Assembly: GCF_900101455.1 (NCBI RefSeq)
Contig: NZ_FMZJ01000017.1
Span: 23,759 to 87,758, forward strand
Length of the DNA stretch: 64,000 nucleotides
From: Sphingomonas sp. YR710
GTDB lineage: Bacteria > Pseudomonadota > Alphaproteobacteria > Sphingomonadales > Sphingomonadaceae
Direction of reading: 5' to 3'
The position numbers were made by a program, and so were the translations under genes. The notes under the pieces are model-generated. The model saw only the letters and a program-made list of their open reading frames with translations. It did no database searches and was not told where the DNA came from. Numbering within the stretch: position 1 is the stretch's first letter; the number at the start of each line of letters is the position of its first letter. Shown in pieces: positions 35,001 through 44,141 of this stretch.

Positions 35001-36632
35001 GAGGGCGGGCAATTGCCCGGTTTCAAGGTGACCGAGATGATCGCCAAGCTCCGGCATTCGACGCCGGGGGTGATGCTGATCTCGCCGCCGCCGCATCATG
35101 ACATCTATTCGATCGAGGATCTGGCGCAGCTCATTTACGACCTCAAGCAGATCAATCCGCGCGCGCGGGTGTGCGTGAAGCTGGTCTCGTCGGCGGGCAT
35201 AGGTACGGTCGCGGCCGGCGTCGCGAAGGCGCATGCCGACGTCATCCTGGTCGCCGGCCATGTCGGCGGCACCGGCGCGTCTCCGCAGACCTCGATCAAA
35301 TATGCCGGCACGCCGTGGGAAATGGGGCTGTCCGAGACCAATCAGGTGCTGACCCTCAACGGGTTGCGGCACCGGGTCAAGCTGCGCACCGACGGCGGCC
35401 TCAAGACCGGACGCGACATCGTGATCGCGGCGATCCTGGGTGCGGAGGAGTTCGGCATCGGCACATTGTCGCTGGTGGCGATGGGCTGCATCATGGTGCG
35501 GCAATGCCATTCGAACACCTGCCCGGTGGGCGTCTGCACGCAGAATGAGGATCTGCGTAAGAAGTTCGTCGGCACGCCCGAGAAGGTGATCAACCTGATG
35601 ACCTTCATCGCCGAGGAAGTGCGCGAGATATTGGCGCGGCTCGGCGTGCGCTCGCTCGACGAGATCATCGGCCGCACCGAATTGCTGCGGCAGGTGAGCC
35701 GGGGCGCCGAGCATCTCGACGATCTCGATCTCAACCCGATCCTCGCCAAGGTCGATGCGCCGAACGAAAAGCGCCGGTTCAACATCGATACCTTCCGCAA
35801 CGAAGTGCCAGACAGCCTCGATGCGCAGATGATCCAGGACGCGCATTCGGTGTTCGCGCGACGTGAGAAGATGCAGCTCACCTACACGGTGCGCAACACC
35901 CATCGCGCGGTGGGAACGCGGCTGTCGGCCGAGATCACCCAGCGGTTTGGTATGTCGGGCCTCGCCGACGGCCATGTCCATATCCGGTTGCGCGGCAGCG
36001 CGGGCCAGTCGCTCGGCGCGTTCGGCGTCAAGGGGATGACGCTCGAAGTGTTCGGCGATGCGAACGACTATGTCGGCAAGGGCCTCTCCGGCGCGATCAT
36101 CGCGGTGCGGCCGATGGTGTCGTCGCCGCTGGAGACGCGGATGAACACGATCATCGGCAACACCGTGCTCTATGGCGCGACCGCGGGCAAATTGTTCGCG
36201 GCGGGGCAGGCGGGCGAGCGGTTCGCGGTGCGCAATTCGGGCGCGACCGTGGTCGTCGAGGGCTGCGGCGCCAATGGCTGCGAATATATGACCGGCGGCA
36301 CCGCGGTGATCCTCGGGCGGGTCGGCGAAAATTTCGGCGCGGGGATGACCGGCGGCATGGCGTTCGTGCTCGACGAGCATGGCGAATTTGCCAGCCGCGC
36401 CAATCCCGAAAGCATCGTCTGGCAGCGACTGGCGTCCGAATATTGGGAGACGCGTTGCAAGGCGTTGATCGCCGAGCATTCGGTGATGACCGACAGCAGA
36501 TGGGCGCATGCGATCCTCGACGATTGGGACCGCTGGCGCGACCGGATCTGGCAGGTCTGCCCGAAGGAGATGCTGAGCCGGCTTACCCATCCGCTGAACG
36601 ATGCGGATGTTGAGGTGGCGGCGGCGGAGTGA
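32097..36632 (+). CDS. gltB: Glutamate synthase, large subunit
   Basis: A 1511-aa enzyme. I start at ATG 32097; the first 29 residues are the usual propeptide, and Cys30 (EGDACGVG) becomes the N-terminal nucleophile of the amidotransferase domain. A central segment with KPGEGGQLPGFKVTEMIAKL belongs to the FMN-binding synthase domain, and the [3Fe-4S] Cys motif is CIMVRQCHSNTCPVGVC. The C-terminal GXGXG domain (TGGTAVILGRVGENFGAGMT) is present. It makes glutamate from glutamine and 2-oxoglutarate with gltD. Confidence 0.97.
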   Translation: MTDDFAFPTPEHERLAREGMYRPEYEGDACGVGLVAATDGKASRRVVAAAIDALKAVWHRGAVDADGKTGDGAGIHVDLPARFFDDAIEYAGHKPRPNRLAVGMIFLPRTDLSAQETCRTIVESEIIDFGYTIYGWRQVPVDVSVIGEKALLTRPEIEQIMIAGPMPDQMSIEEFEKNLYLIRRRIERKVVAAQIQGFYICSLSARSIIYKGLFLAEELSVFYPDLKDERFVSRVAIFHQRYSTNTFPQWWLAQPFRNLAHNGEINTIRGNKNWMKSHEIKMASLAFGEHSEEIKPLIPAGASDTAALDAVFEAICRSGRDAPTAKLMLVPEAWQNSTDMPAPRRAMYSYLASVMEPWDGPAALAMTDGRWVVAGVDRNALRPLRTTRTADNLLIVGSETGMVVVPESTIVAKGRMGPGQMIAIDLEEGKLYSDEEIKDRIAAEQPYAEWVKDFIHLRDLPAPAEDMVPRWERAELLRRQVAAGQTMEDMELILSPQIEDAKEAIGSMGDDAPLAVISDKPRLISHFFRQNFSQVTNPPIDSLRETRVMSLTTRFGNLANILDTGAQQTGVLMLDSPVLHSRDWHTLKAYYGSQTAEIDCTFDANGGPDALRNAIARVRSEAETAVREGKSELFLTDEYVGPERIAIAMVLAAAAVHTHLVRKGLRSYASVNVRSAECLDTHYYAVLIGVGATTVNAYLSEAAIADRHARGLFGDISLSEALKRHRKAIDDGLLKIMSKMGIAVISSYRGGYNFEAVGLSRALVNDLFPGMPAKISGEGYASLQYAAVLRHEAAYDDVVVSLPVGGFYRQRAGGETHAYSAQLMHLLQSSVATDSYSTYLQFSRGVRDLPPVYLRDLLEFNWAREGIAIDSVEAITEIRKRFVTPGMSLGALSPEAHETLAIAMNRIGAKAVSGEGGEDPSRYTPYENGDNANSVIKQVASGRFGVTAEYLGAAEELEIKVAQGAKPGEGGQLPGFKVTEMIAKLRHSTPGVMLISPPPHHDIYSIEDLAQLIYDLKQINPRARVCVKLVSSAGIGTVAAGVAKAHADVILVAGHVGGTGASPQTSIKYAGTPWEMGLSETNQVLTLNGLRHRVKLRTDGGLKTGRDIVIAAILGAEEFGIGTLSLVAMGCIMVRQCHSNTCPVGVCTQNEDLRKKFVGTPEKVINLMTFIAEEVREILARLGVRSLDEIIGRTELLRQVSRGAEHLDDLDLNPILAKVDAPNEKRRFNIDTFRNEVPDSLDAQMIQDAHSVFARREKMQLTYTVRNTHRAVGTRLSAEITQRFGMSGLADGHVHIRLRGSAGQSLGAFGVKGMTLEVFGDANDYVGKGLSGAIIAVRPMVSSPLETRMNTIIGNTVLYGATAGKLFAAGQAGERFAVRNSGATVVVEGCGANGCEYMTGGTAVILGRVGENFGAGMTGGMAFVLDEHGEFASRANPESIVWQRLASEYWETRCKALIAEHSVMTDSRWAHAILDDWDRWRDRIWQVCPKEMLSRLTHPLNDADVEVAAAE

Positions 36633-36668
36633 AAGTTCCTCCCCGAGACAAGCTCGGGGAGGAACTTT
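36632..36668. terminator. 16-bp stem hairpin after gltB
   Basis: AAAGTTCCTCCCCGAG (36632-36647) pairs perfectly with 36653-36668 around ACAAG, starting on the last base of the gltB stop codon. The stem ends in a TTT, and only 16 bp remain before the next ATG. It is a likely terminator or attenuating structure for the glt string. Confidence 0.55.
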
Positions 36669-36684
36669 GCAACACAGGCGCACT

Positions 36685-38004
36685 ATGCGGCGGGTGATCA
36701 GGGTGTTGCTCGGGGCTTTGGCGGTGGCGGTGCTGGCCGCCGCCGCGCCGTCGCCTGACGTTCGGATCGTTCTTCGGCCGCTATCGGTAAGGCTGTGGGA
36801 AGCCCGTTATGCGCTTTCCCGTCCCGCAACTCGCATGGTCTTCGCGCGCAACCCGGACGACAGCCGGGCGCGTCTGTGGCGCGCGACCGATCCCGCGTTC
36901 GAAATCGTCGTCGTCGACCATGAGGAGCTGATCCGCCGCAGGGACGGCAGGCCATTTGCTGCGGTCGCGGTCAGCCTGACGCCGGATTATGTCTATCTGC
37001 CAAAGGATTATGCGCCGTTCTCGCCCTTTTCCGATGGCGGCCTGCTCTTCCATAGTGGCCGCTTCTTTGCCTGCCCCGATCGATGTGGAAGCGATCCTGA
37101 ATGGTCGATGCGGTTCACCGGTTCGGCGAGAACCGAGATTTTCGTCCATGGCCAGGCGACAAAGCGCGAGGCGCGCTGGATTGACAGGGATGACGGGACC
37201 AACGTCTATATCGGCCCGACAAGGCCGATCGAAACGCCGCATGTCCTGGCGATCGTCGATGCCGGGTTGCCCGAGCCGGTGCGCGCGCCTCTATCGTCGA
37301 TCTTTCCACGCTTTATGGACTATTTCTCTGAGCATGTCGCACCTCTCGACGCAAAGCCGATGCTGTTCGCTTCCTATGAGCCAGTCTATCCCCATGGCCA
37401 TGGCAGCCAGGGCGGCACGCTGCCGGGGCAGGTGTTCATCCATTATTATGGGCCGGGCTGGCCCGAGCGGATGGCGAAACCCGATTTCGCCTGGCAGGTG
37501 GCCTTCTTCTTCGCGCATGAGGCGGGGCATCTCCATCAGGGCAAGCTGATCGAGACGAGCTGGGTCAACGAAGGCGGGGCCGATGCCTTCGCTTATCGTG
37601 CGCTGGCGGCGCTGATCCCCGATGCGCGGCATTATCTCGATGCCAGGCTTGCCGGCGCCCGCAAGGGCTGCGCCGAGGCGCTGACCCGGACGACGCTTGC
37701 TGACGCCATGAAGGCCGGCGAGATCGACATGCTGTATCAGTGCGGGCTGGTGATCAACGAGCGTGTCGATCGTTCGCTGCGCGCCGGCGGCGGTTCGGAC
37801 GGCGTGTTTTCCGTCTGGAAATATTATCGCGCGAACGGGCGCGGCGACGAGGATTCCTATCTGGCGGCGATCGCGCAATCGGGCGAGCCAGGGCTGGCGG
37901 ATTGGGCGCGCCATATCGCGCACGATCGCTTTGCTACGGCGGAAGAAGCGACAGCGGCATTCGATCAGCCACTTTCCTGTGGATCGATTGCTGCAAGCTG
38001 CTGA
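36685..38004 (+). CDS. Secreted gluzincin-like metallopeptidase
   Basis: A 439-aa protein with an N-terminal signal or anchor (RVIRVLLGALAVAVLAAAAP). The zinc motif is HEAGH at about residues 278-282, followed by a downstream glutamate in WVNEGGADAFAY, the M1/gluzincin layout. Similar proteins with this arrangement are annotated as aminopeptidase-like or of unknown type. I start at ATG 36685, which places the signal at the N-terminus. The gene follows the gltB hairpin. Substrate is unknown. Confidence 0.75.
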   Translation: MRRVIRVLLGALAVAVLAAAAPSPDVRIVLRPLSVRLWEARYALSRPATRMVFARNPDDSRARLWRATDPAFEIVVVDHEELIRRRDGRPFAAVAVSLTPDYVYLPKDYAPFSPFSDGGLLFHSGRFFACPDRCGSDPEWSMRFTGSARTEIFVHGQATKREARWIDRDDGTNVYIGPTRPIETPHVLAIVDAGLPEPVRAPLSSIFPRFMDYFSEHVAPLDAKPMLFASYEPVYPHGHGSQGGTLPGQVFIHYYGPGWPERMAKPDFAWQVAFFFAHEAGHLHQGKLIETSWVNEGGADAFAYRALAALIPDARHYLDARLAGARKGCAEALTRTTLADAMKAGEIDMLYQCGLVINERVDRSLRAGGGSDGVFSVWKYYRANGRGDEDSYLAAIAQSGEPGLADWARHIAHDRFATAEEATAAFDQPLSCGSIAASC

Positions 38005-38038
38005 CATTGTTGCGCGGGGCGGCTAGGCTAAGCGCCGC

Positions 38039-38710
38039 ATGTGGCAGCTATACCAATTCCCTCTTTGCCCCTTTTCGCGAAAAGTGCGGCTTCTCATGGA
38101 GGAAAAGGGTGTCGGCTATGATCTGGTGCGCGAGTCGCCCTGGTTGCGGCGCGATGAATTTCTCGATCTGAATCCCAGCGGGCAGACGCCCGTGCTCGTC
38201 GATGACGCGTCGGGGATCACATTGATCGATTCCGGTGCGATCTGTGAATATCTGGAAGAGACCGTCGATCGTGCGTCGATGATTCCCGGCAATGCCGCCG
38301 CACGGGCCGAGGTCCGCCGGCTTGTCGCTTATTTCGACGAGAAATTGTTCGGCGATGTGGTCGGGCCCTTGCTCTATGAACGCGCGCTCAAGCGCATCGT
38401 TCACCGCGCGACCCCCGATGCGGGTGCGCTGCGCGAGGCGATGAAGCTGGCCAACGGCCATCTCGACTATATCGATTATCTGGTCGCGAGCCGACGCTGG
38501 ATGGCCGGCCAGCTGATCAGCCTCGCCGATCTTGCCTGCGCCGCGCATCTGTCGGTCGCCGATTATCTCGGCGGGCTCGACTGGCGCGGGCATGAGGAAA
38601 CGCGGGCGTGGTATTCGGGGATGAAATCGCGGCGCTCGCTGCGCAGCGTGCTCGCCGACCGGATGGAGCTGGTGAGCCCGCCCGAACATTATGAGAAGCC
38701 CGATTTCTAG
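38039..38710 (+). CDS. Glutathione S-transferase family protein
   Basis: A 223-aa protein. The thioredoxin-fold N-terminus has CPFSRKVRLLMEEKG with Cys at the active position, the cis-proline segment GQTPVLV, and the GSH-binding IDSGAICEYLEE. The C-terminal half is alpha-helical (LANGHLDYIDYLVASRRWMAG). It starts 35 bp after the previous gene. GSTs of this shape conjugate or reduce small electrophiles; its partner is unknown. Confidence 0.9.
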   Translation: MWQLYQFPLCPFSRKVRLLMEEKGVGYDLVRESPWLRRDEFLDLNPSGQTPVLVDDASGITLIDSGAICEYLEETVDRASMIPGNAAARAEVRRLVAYFDEKLFGDVVGPLLYERALKRIVHRATPDAGALREAMKLANGHLDYIDYLVASRRWMAGQLISLADLACAAHLSVADYLGGLDWRGHEETRAWYSGMKSRRSLRSVLADRMELVSPPEHYEKPDF

Positions 38711-38759
38711 GCGTTGAGGCCGTGTTGACCCGGGCCGGCTTTCGCAGCATTTTGTGCCG

Positions 38760-39209
38760 ATGGCGACGCCCGAGGACGAACTCGAAAGCTTCATCATCCG
38801 CTACACACCCGACGTTGCAGCCTGCGCGCGATCGGTGCTGGCGCGGATGACGGCGCTCTATCCGCAGGCGTTCCGGCTCGTTTATGACAATTACAACGCG
38901 CTGGCGGTCGGATTTTCACCGGGCGAAAAGACCTCCAACGGCATCTTCTCGATCGCCGTCTATCCGCGCTGGGTGAGCCTGTTTTTCCTGCAGGGCGCGG
39001 GGCTGCCCGATCCCGAGGGGTTGCTCAAAGGGCAGGGATCGACGGTGCGCCATATCGTATTGGCGGGTGCCGACGATCTCGACCGGCCGGATATTCGCGC
39101 GATGATGGACCGGGCGGTGGCTTCGGCGAAGGTACCGTTTCCGGATGCGGGCGAGGGGCGGCTGATCATCAAGTCGTTGTCGGCGCGGCAGCGGCCGAGG
39201 CGGCCGTAG
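38760..39209 (+). CDS. DUF1801-domain protein
   Basis: A 149-aa protein beginning at ATG 38760. It has YDNYNALAVGFSPGEKTSNG and IFSIAVYPRWVSLFFLQG, the pattern of DUF1801 (YdhG-like) proteins whose role is unknown. GTG 38754 is in frame two codons upstream but has no better ribosome site. It lies 49 bp beyond the GST gene and could be in the same transcript. Confidence 0.8.
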   Translation: MATPEDELESFIIRYTPDVAACARSVLARMTALYPQAFRLVYDNYNALAVGFSPGEKTSNGIFSIAVYPRWVSLFFLQGAGLPDPEGLLKGQGSTVRHIVLAGADDLDRPDIRAMMDRAVASAKVPFPDAGEGRLIIKSLSARQRPRRP

Positions 39210-39262
39210 TTGTTCAGCTCATTCGACGATAGAGTGTAGGTGGGATTTTCTTGCCGAACCAT

Positions 39263-41536
39263 CTACCGCCCCTCGACAATCCCGCGCGCCTGATCGAGCC
39301 GGTCGGCATATGCGCTTAGCACCTCGCCGGTGAGCTTCGCATAGAGATCGGCGTCGGCGAAGCGGCGCTCCTCAATCGCTTCGCGCACGCCGGGCAGGGT
39401 CTTGGCGCCATAGCCGGTGAAGCGGCCGGGGGCGTAGATCAGATTCTTGTACCAATCGCGTCCCGGCAGCCCGCGTTCGGATAGCAGGAGCTGGTCGATA
39501 TCGCGCAGCGCGGCGTTGAGCCTGGCGCGGGCGGCGGGGGAGAGGGCGGCGCCCTTCGCCGCATAGGCTGTGTCATAGGCGGCGGCGCTTTTCTTCAGCT
39601 TTTCGACCGCGTTGGCGAGCGGGGCAAGTTCGATGAACGGCGTCATCGCCTCCGCGCGCGGCGCGCTGATGGGGTGCAGCGGATCGGCGGCAAGGCCGAA
39701 TGCGCCCTTCTTCAGCAGCGCCTCACGCTTGCCATCCTCGGCGCGGCGATCGTCCGCCAGCTTGCGGACCTCGTCGAGATAGCGCGCCACCGTCGCCGCG
39801 AAGTCGCCGAAGCGCTGCGGCGGCGTATCGGCATCGGCGATGCGCAACACGATATGGCCGATCGTCTTCGACAGCACCGCACCATAAACGAGGCCGGGAT
39901 CGTCCCATTTGGTCACATGATCGAAGCTGTCATAGACCGAATGATAGACGCCGCCCGATTCATCCTCGCCGCCATAGCCGATGTTGAGCGCGGACAGGCC
40001 GAGATGCTGGAGGAAGGATGAGTAATCCGATCCCGATCCGAGCGCACCGATCGGCAGGTCGTCGCCGGCTTCGGCGGCCTTCAGCGCCGCCTCGTCGGAA
40101 CGGCCGATCTTGTCATAGGCATCGGCGCGGATCTTCGCGCGCTTGCGATCGAGGACGCTGACTTTGGTTTCCGGATCGGTGATCCCGCCGGCGACATCGT
40201 TCACCAGATGCTGCCAGTCATGGCTGCCCTCGGCGCCGAGCAGCCCGCGGCCATTGCCGTCGGTGTTGATATAGATGACGGCCTTCGCCTTCAGTTCGGC
40301 TTCATGGGTTTCAGCCCATTCGGTGGAACCGAGCAGCATCGGCTCCTCGGCGTCCCAGCTTGCATAGACGATCGTGCGTTTCGGGCGCCAGCCGGTCTTG
40401 AGCAGCGCGCCGAGCGCCTTGGCTTCGGACAGCATCGCGACATTGCCCGACAGCGGATCGCCGGCGCCGAACACCCAGCCGTCATGATGGTTGGCGCGCA
40501 CGATCCATTCGTCGGGCAGGGTGCTGCCGGGTATTTTCGCGATGACGTCATAAGCTGGTTTGAGCGACCATTCCGACTTTACCGCCAGATGGACCTTCGC
40601 CGTGCCGCCGCCGCCGAGATGATAGGTGATCGGCAGGGCGCCGCGGAATTTGTCGGGCGCGATCGGACCGTCCATCGCGGCGAGCAACTTGCCGGCATCG
40701 CCATAGGAAATCGGCAGTACCGGGATCTTGAGGATCGTCTTCGCTTCGGCGCGGGTCAGCCGCTTCGCACCGGGCACAGCGCCGATGCCCGGGGTCAGCG
40801 GGTCGCCGGGATAGGTGGTCATGTCGGCGACCGAGCCGCGCTGCACGCCGAACGGCGGCCGCGCGCCGCCTTTGGGATAGGAATCGCCCTGCGCATAGCC
40901 ATCGTCGGCGGGATCCGAATAGATGATGCAGCCGATCGCGCCATGTTCCTGCGCCAATTTGGGCTTCAGGCCGCGCCAGCCGCCGCCATAGCGCGCGATC
41001 GCGATCTTGCCCTTCACGCTGACGCCCATCCGCTCGAGCGCGTCATAATCGGCGGGCAGGCCATAATTGACATACACCAGGTCGGCGGTGACATCGCCGT
41101 CGCCCTGGAAGGCGACATAAGGCGGCAGCGCGCCGGCGGTGTTGGCCGACGTCGCATCCTCGGGGATCGCAGGCTCCTGTCCGCCCAGCCGGATCGGCGT
41201 GGGGGCAACCATCTCGATCAGGGTGCTGATCGGCGTCGGATAGAGCACATCGAACGTCTCGATATGGGCATCCCAACCCCAGGCCCTGAACTTCGCCAGG
41301 GTCGCCTCGGCATTGGCCTTATCGTGCGGCGATCCGACATGGTTCGGCGCGGAGGACATGTCCTTGAGCCAGCCGAGCTGGTCGGCGGAGCTGATCTGCG
41401 CGTCGAACGCGGCTTCAAGCGCGGCAGGAGCGGCCGGCTTGCCGGAAGCACCCGCCACGGCCAAGGCGGAGGCCGCCAGCATCAGCGCCGAACGCGCCAT
41501 TCTGCGGATCATGGTGCGCCGTGCCGGTTCGATCAT
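39263..41536 (-). CDS. Secreted M28 glutamate carboxypeptidase-like peptidase
   Basis: A 757-aa exported metalloenzyme resembling glutamate carboxypeptidase II. A signal peptide follows the start (RMARSALMLAASALAVAGAS). A PA domain precedes the catalytic M28 domain, where zinc ligands appear in NHHDGWVFGAGD, SWDAEEPMLLGS, INTDGNGRG and a late VYHSVYDSF histidine, in the order of PSMA. The C-terminus is a TFR-dimer-like helical region. The start at ATG 41536 has GAGGACAG upstream. It likely releases amino acids from peptides in the periplasm. Confidence 0.92.
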   Translation of the reverse strand: MIEPARRTMIRRMARSALMLAASALAVAGASGKPAAPAALEAAFDAQISSADQLGWLKDMSSAPNHVGSPHDKANAEATLAKFRAWGWDAHIETFDVLYPTPISTLIEMVAPTPIRLGGQEPAIPEDATSANTAGALPPYVAFQGDGDVTADLVYVNYGLPADYDALERMGVSVKGKIAIARYGGGWRGLKPKLAQEHGAIGCIIYSDPADDGYAQGDSYPKGGARPPFGVQRGSVADMTTYPGDPLTPGIGAVPGAKRLTRAEAKTILKIPVLPISYGDAGKLLAAMDGPIAPDKFRGALPITYHLGGGGTAKVHLAVKSEWSLKPAYDVIAKIPGSTLPDEWIVRANHHDGWVFGAGDPLSGNVAMLSEAKALGALLKTGWRPKRTIVYASWDAEEPMLLGSTEWAETHEAELKAKAVIYINTDGNGRGLLGAEGSHDWQHLVNDVAGGITDPETKVSVLDRKRAKIRADAYDKIGRSDEAALKAAEAGDDLPIGALGSGSDYSSFLQHLGLSALNIGYGGEDESGGVYHSVYDSFDHVTKWDDPGLVYGAVLSKTIGHIVLRIADADTPPQRFGDFAATVARYLDEVRKLADDRRAEDGKREALLKKGAFGLAADPLHPISAPRAEAMTPFIELAPLANAVEKLKKSAAAYDTAYAAKGAALSPAARARLNAALRDIDQLLLSERGLPGRDWYKNLIYAPGRFTGYGAKTLPGVREAIEERRFADADLYAKLTGEVLSAYADRLDQARGIVEGR

Positions 41537-41721
41537 GTTGCTGTCCTCTGTTGCGTCGCGGCAGGTTTGTCCGAAGCGGAGCGCGGTGCAAGAAGATATT
41601 AAGCGGCCGGTTCATCGGATCGAAGGCGGAGTCCGCGCGGCATCGATGATATCCGGGATCGAGCCTTTACATTTCCTCATCCGATACGACCTATGGGGAG
41701 GGTTTGAGGCGCTTCGGAAGG

Positions 41722-42648
41722 ATGTGTGTGATCAATTCTCCCGCGATCGAAGCGCATGGCCTGGTCAAATATTTCGGCGACATGCGCGCGCTCGGCGGGA
41801 TCGATCTCATCGTCCCGGCGGGGATGATCTATGGCGTGCTCGGTGCCAATGGCGCGGGCAAGACGACGCTGCTGCGGACCCTGCTCGGCATCATCGATCC
41901 CGACGAGGGCAGTCGGCGCGTGCTGGGCGAGGCGCGGCCGCTCGATGCCGCAGCCCGGATCGGCTATCTGCCCGAGGAGCGCGGGCTCTATCCGGCGATG
42001 ACGCCGCGCGAGGCGATCGCCTTCATGGGGGCGCTGCGGGGGCTCCCGCTCAAGGTCGGGCGGAAGCGGGCGGATGCACTGCTGGCCGCGCACGATCTGG
42101 CGCAGGCAGCGAACCGGCCGATCCGTACGCTTTCCAAAGGGCAGGCGCAGACCGTGCAATTGCTGGGAACGATCGTGCATGAGCCCAGGCTGATCGTGCT
42201 CGACGAGCCGTTTTCGGGGCTCGACGCGATCAATCAGGAGCGGCTCGAAACGATGATCCGATCGCAGGCGGCCGGCGGCGCGACGATCGTCTTTTCCACC
42301 CATGTGATCGCGCATGCCGAACGTTTGTGCGAACGGATCGCCATCATAGCCAAGGGCGTCGTGCGCTTCGAGGGCACGGTGGAGGATGCGCGGGCGCGGA
42401 TGAAGCCGAAGGTCCACCTGACCACGCGGCGGCAGGATGGTGACTGGCGAGACGCGATGCCGCGCGACGCGTCGGTGGAGGACCGGACGTGGCATTTCGA
42501 CCTGCCCGAGGGTGGGATCGAACCCTTATTGGCGGCGCTGATCGCGGGCGATGCGGGGATTGATAGCCTCTCGATCGAGCGGCCGGGGCTGCATGACGCC
42601 TTCATCGCGATTGCGGGCGAACCGGCCGCAGCCGAGGCCACGATATGA
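41722..42648 (+). CDS. ABC transporter ATPase, NatA-like
   Basis: A 308-aa ATPase of an ABC-2 exporter. Walker A is GANGAGKTT, the signature LSKGQAQ, and Walker B LIVLDEPFSGLD. A C-terminal extension of about 80 residues (KPKVHLTTRRQDGDWRD) is usual for NatA-type exporters. I place the start at ATG 41722; GTG 41728 with GGAAGG six bases ahead is an alternative. The downstream permease overlaps by 4 bp. Cargo may be sodium or an envelope compound, but is unknown. Confidence 0.9.
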   Translation: MCVINSPAIEAHGLVKYFGDMRALGGIDLIVPAGMIYGVLGANGAGKTTLLRTLLGIIDPDEGSRRVLGEARPLDAAARIGYLPEERGLYPAMTPREAIAFMGALRGLPLKVGRKRADALLAAHDLAQAANRPIRTLSKGQAQTVQLLGTIVHEPRLIVLDEPFSGLDAINQERLETMIRSQAAGGATIVFSTHVIAHAERLCERIAIIAKGVVRFEGTVEDARARMKPKVHLTTRRQDGDWRDAMPRDASVEDRTWHFDLPEGGIEPLLAALIAGDAGIDSLSIERPGLHDAFIAIAGEPAAAEATI

Positions 42649-43868
42649 ACGCGAAACTGCGCGCCGCTTTTGTCATCGCCCGCCGCGATTATGTGGCAAC
42701 CGTCTTTTCGAAGACCTTCCTGCTGTTCCTGATCGGGCCGTTGCTGCCGTTGATCTTCGCGCTGGCATTTGCCGCGATCGGCATCGGATCCGATCAGGAC
42801 AGCGCGGAGCCGACGATCGCGGTGATCGCGAACGGGAAGATGGCGGCTGCGATCCGCGCGAGCAGCGATCGGCTGTCGAGCGCCGGTATCGCCGAAATCG
42901 CCATCCATTCGCCTTCGCGCGACGAGCCCGCGCAAGTCCGCCGCCTGCTGGGCGGCCCGGGTGTCGTAGCGGTGCTGAGCGGGCTGCCGGCAAGCCCGGT
43001 GCTCACCGGGACGGCACGGATGGTCGATCGCTACGATGGCCCGGCGGGATTGATCCTCGATGATGCCCGGCGCGAACTGGCGCTCGACGCGGCCCACGCC
43101 CGGCCGCGTCCGCTCGCGATCGCCCGGCATCCGATCGATCGCGCGGCGGCGGTCGAGGCCAGCGATCGCAAGGCCACGGCGCGGGGCGCCCAGTTCGTGC
43201 TTGTGATGCTGACGATCATCCTGGCGGGGATGCTGCTGTCCAACCTTACCGAGGAGAAATCGAACAAGGTGATCGAGATCCTCGCCGCCGCCGTGCCTGT
43301 CGATGCGATCTTCTTCGGCAAGCTGCTGGCGATGCTCGGCATGTCGCTCACCGGGATTGCGATCTGGGGAAGCGTTGCCGCGATCGCGGTGCCATTGTTC
43401 GCGCCGAATCTCATCGCCGGGCTGGGCGTGCCATCGATAGGCTGGCCATTGCTGCTGCTGCTTGGCATCGTCTATTTCATCGCCAGCTACCTTTTGCTCG
43501 GCGCGCTGTTCCTGGGGATCGGCGCTCAGGCATCGTCGGTCCGCGAAGTGCAGACGTTATCGATGCCGGTGACGATGGCGCAGGTCGGGGTGTTCGGCCT
43601 GGGCGCCATGGCGGTCAACCACCCCGACAGCGGGCTCGGGCTCGTGGCCGCAATCTTTCCGTGGAGTTCGCCCTTCGCGATGATCGCAAGGGCGGCCCAG
43701 CGGCCCGAACTCTGGCCGCATCTGATCGCGATCCTGTGGCAGGCGGGCTGGGTGGCGTTGATCATCGCGATCGGCGCGCGGATGTTCCGCCGCAGCGTGC
43801 TCAAATCGGGCGGTCCGAAGGGCGGGCTGCTCGCAGCATTGCGGCGAACTATTAAGGGGAGTGAATAA
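42645..43868 (+). CDS. ABC transporter permease, NatB-like
   Basis: A 407-aa permease. A single N-terminal TM helix (TFLLFLIGPLLPLIFALAFA) is followed by a large extracytoplasmic domain, then about six TM helices in the C-terminal half, beginning QFVLVMLTIILAGMLLSNLT. This is the NatB/ABC2 membrane layout. The start overlaps the ATPase stop by 4 bp, so they form one transporter. The conserved NKVIEILAAAVP lies just after the first C-terminal helix. Confidence 0.9.
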   Translation: MNAKLRAAFVIARRDYVATVFSKTFLLFLIGPLLPLIFALAFAAIGIGSDQDSAEPTIAVIANGKMAAAIRASSDRLSSAGIAEIAIHSPSRDEPAQVRRLLGGPGVVAVLSGLPASPVLTGTARMVDRYDGPAGLILDDARRELALDAAHARPRPLAIARHPIDRAAAVEASDRKATARGAQFVLVMLTIILAGMLLSNLTEEKSNKVIEILAAAVPVDAIFFGKLLAMLGMSLTGIAIWGSVAAIAVPLFAPNLIAGLGVPSIGWPLLLLLGIVYFIASYLLLGALFLGIGAQASSVREVQTLSMPVTMAQVGVFGLGAMAVNHPDSGLGLVAAIFPWSSPFAMIARAAQRPELWPHLIAILWQAGWVALIIAIGARMFRRSVLKSGGPKGGLLAALRRTIKGSE

Positions 43869-44141
43869 CTATCACTAAGATATTGAGTTCTAGTATCTTA
43901 ATAATATTATGAGGCTCCGTCTCCGTCATAAATTCCAACGACCGCTATTGCCACCTCGATTTCTAGCACGCTCAGTTGGCCCGACCGGAAGGGACGCTGC
44001 ATTTCAGCGGGTGGACATTTCGCCCAACCAATCGCCATGGCCGGGCGGCTAGAGAATCAAATGTTTCTGGAATGTCCCCGCGCCAGAAAGTGGACGTTTT
44101 CAACCGGAAACGTATTGTGGAAAACGCCCCGTTGCTGCCGT

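Noticed and set aside
32043..36683. 1546-codon open frame on the minus strand across gltB
   Set aside because: It is antisense to a clear glutamate synthase and reflects high-GC codon bias; no domain content.
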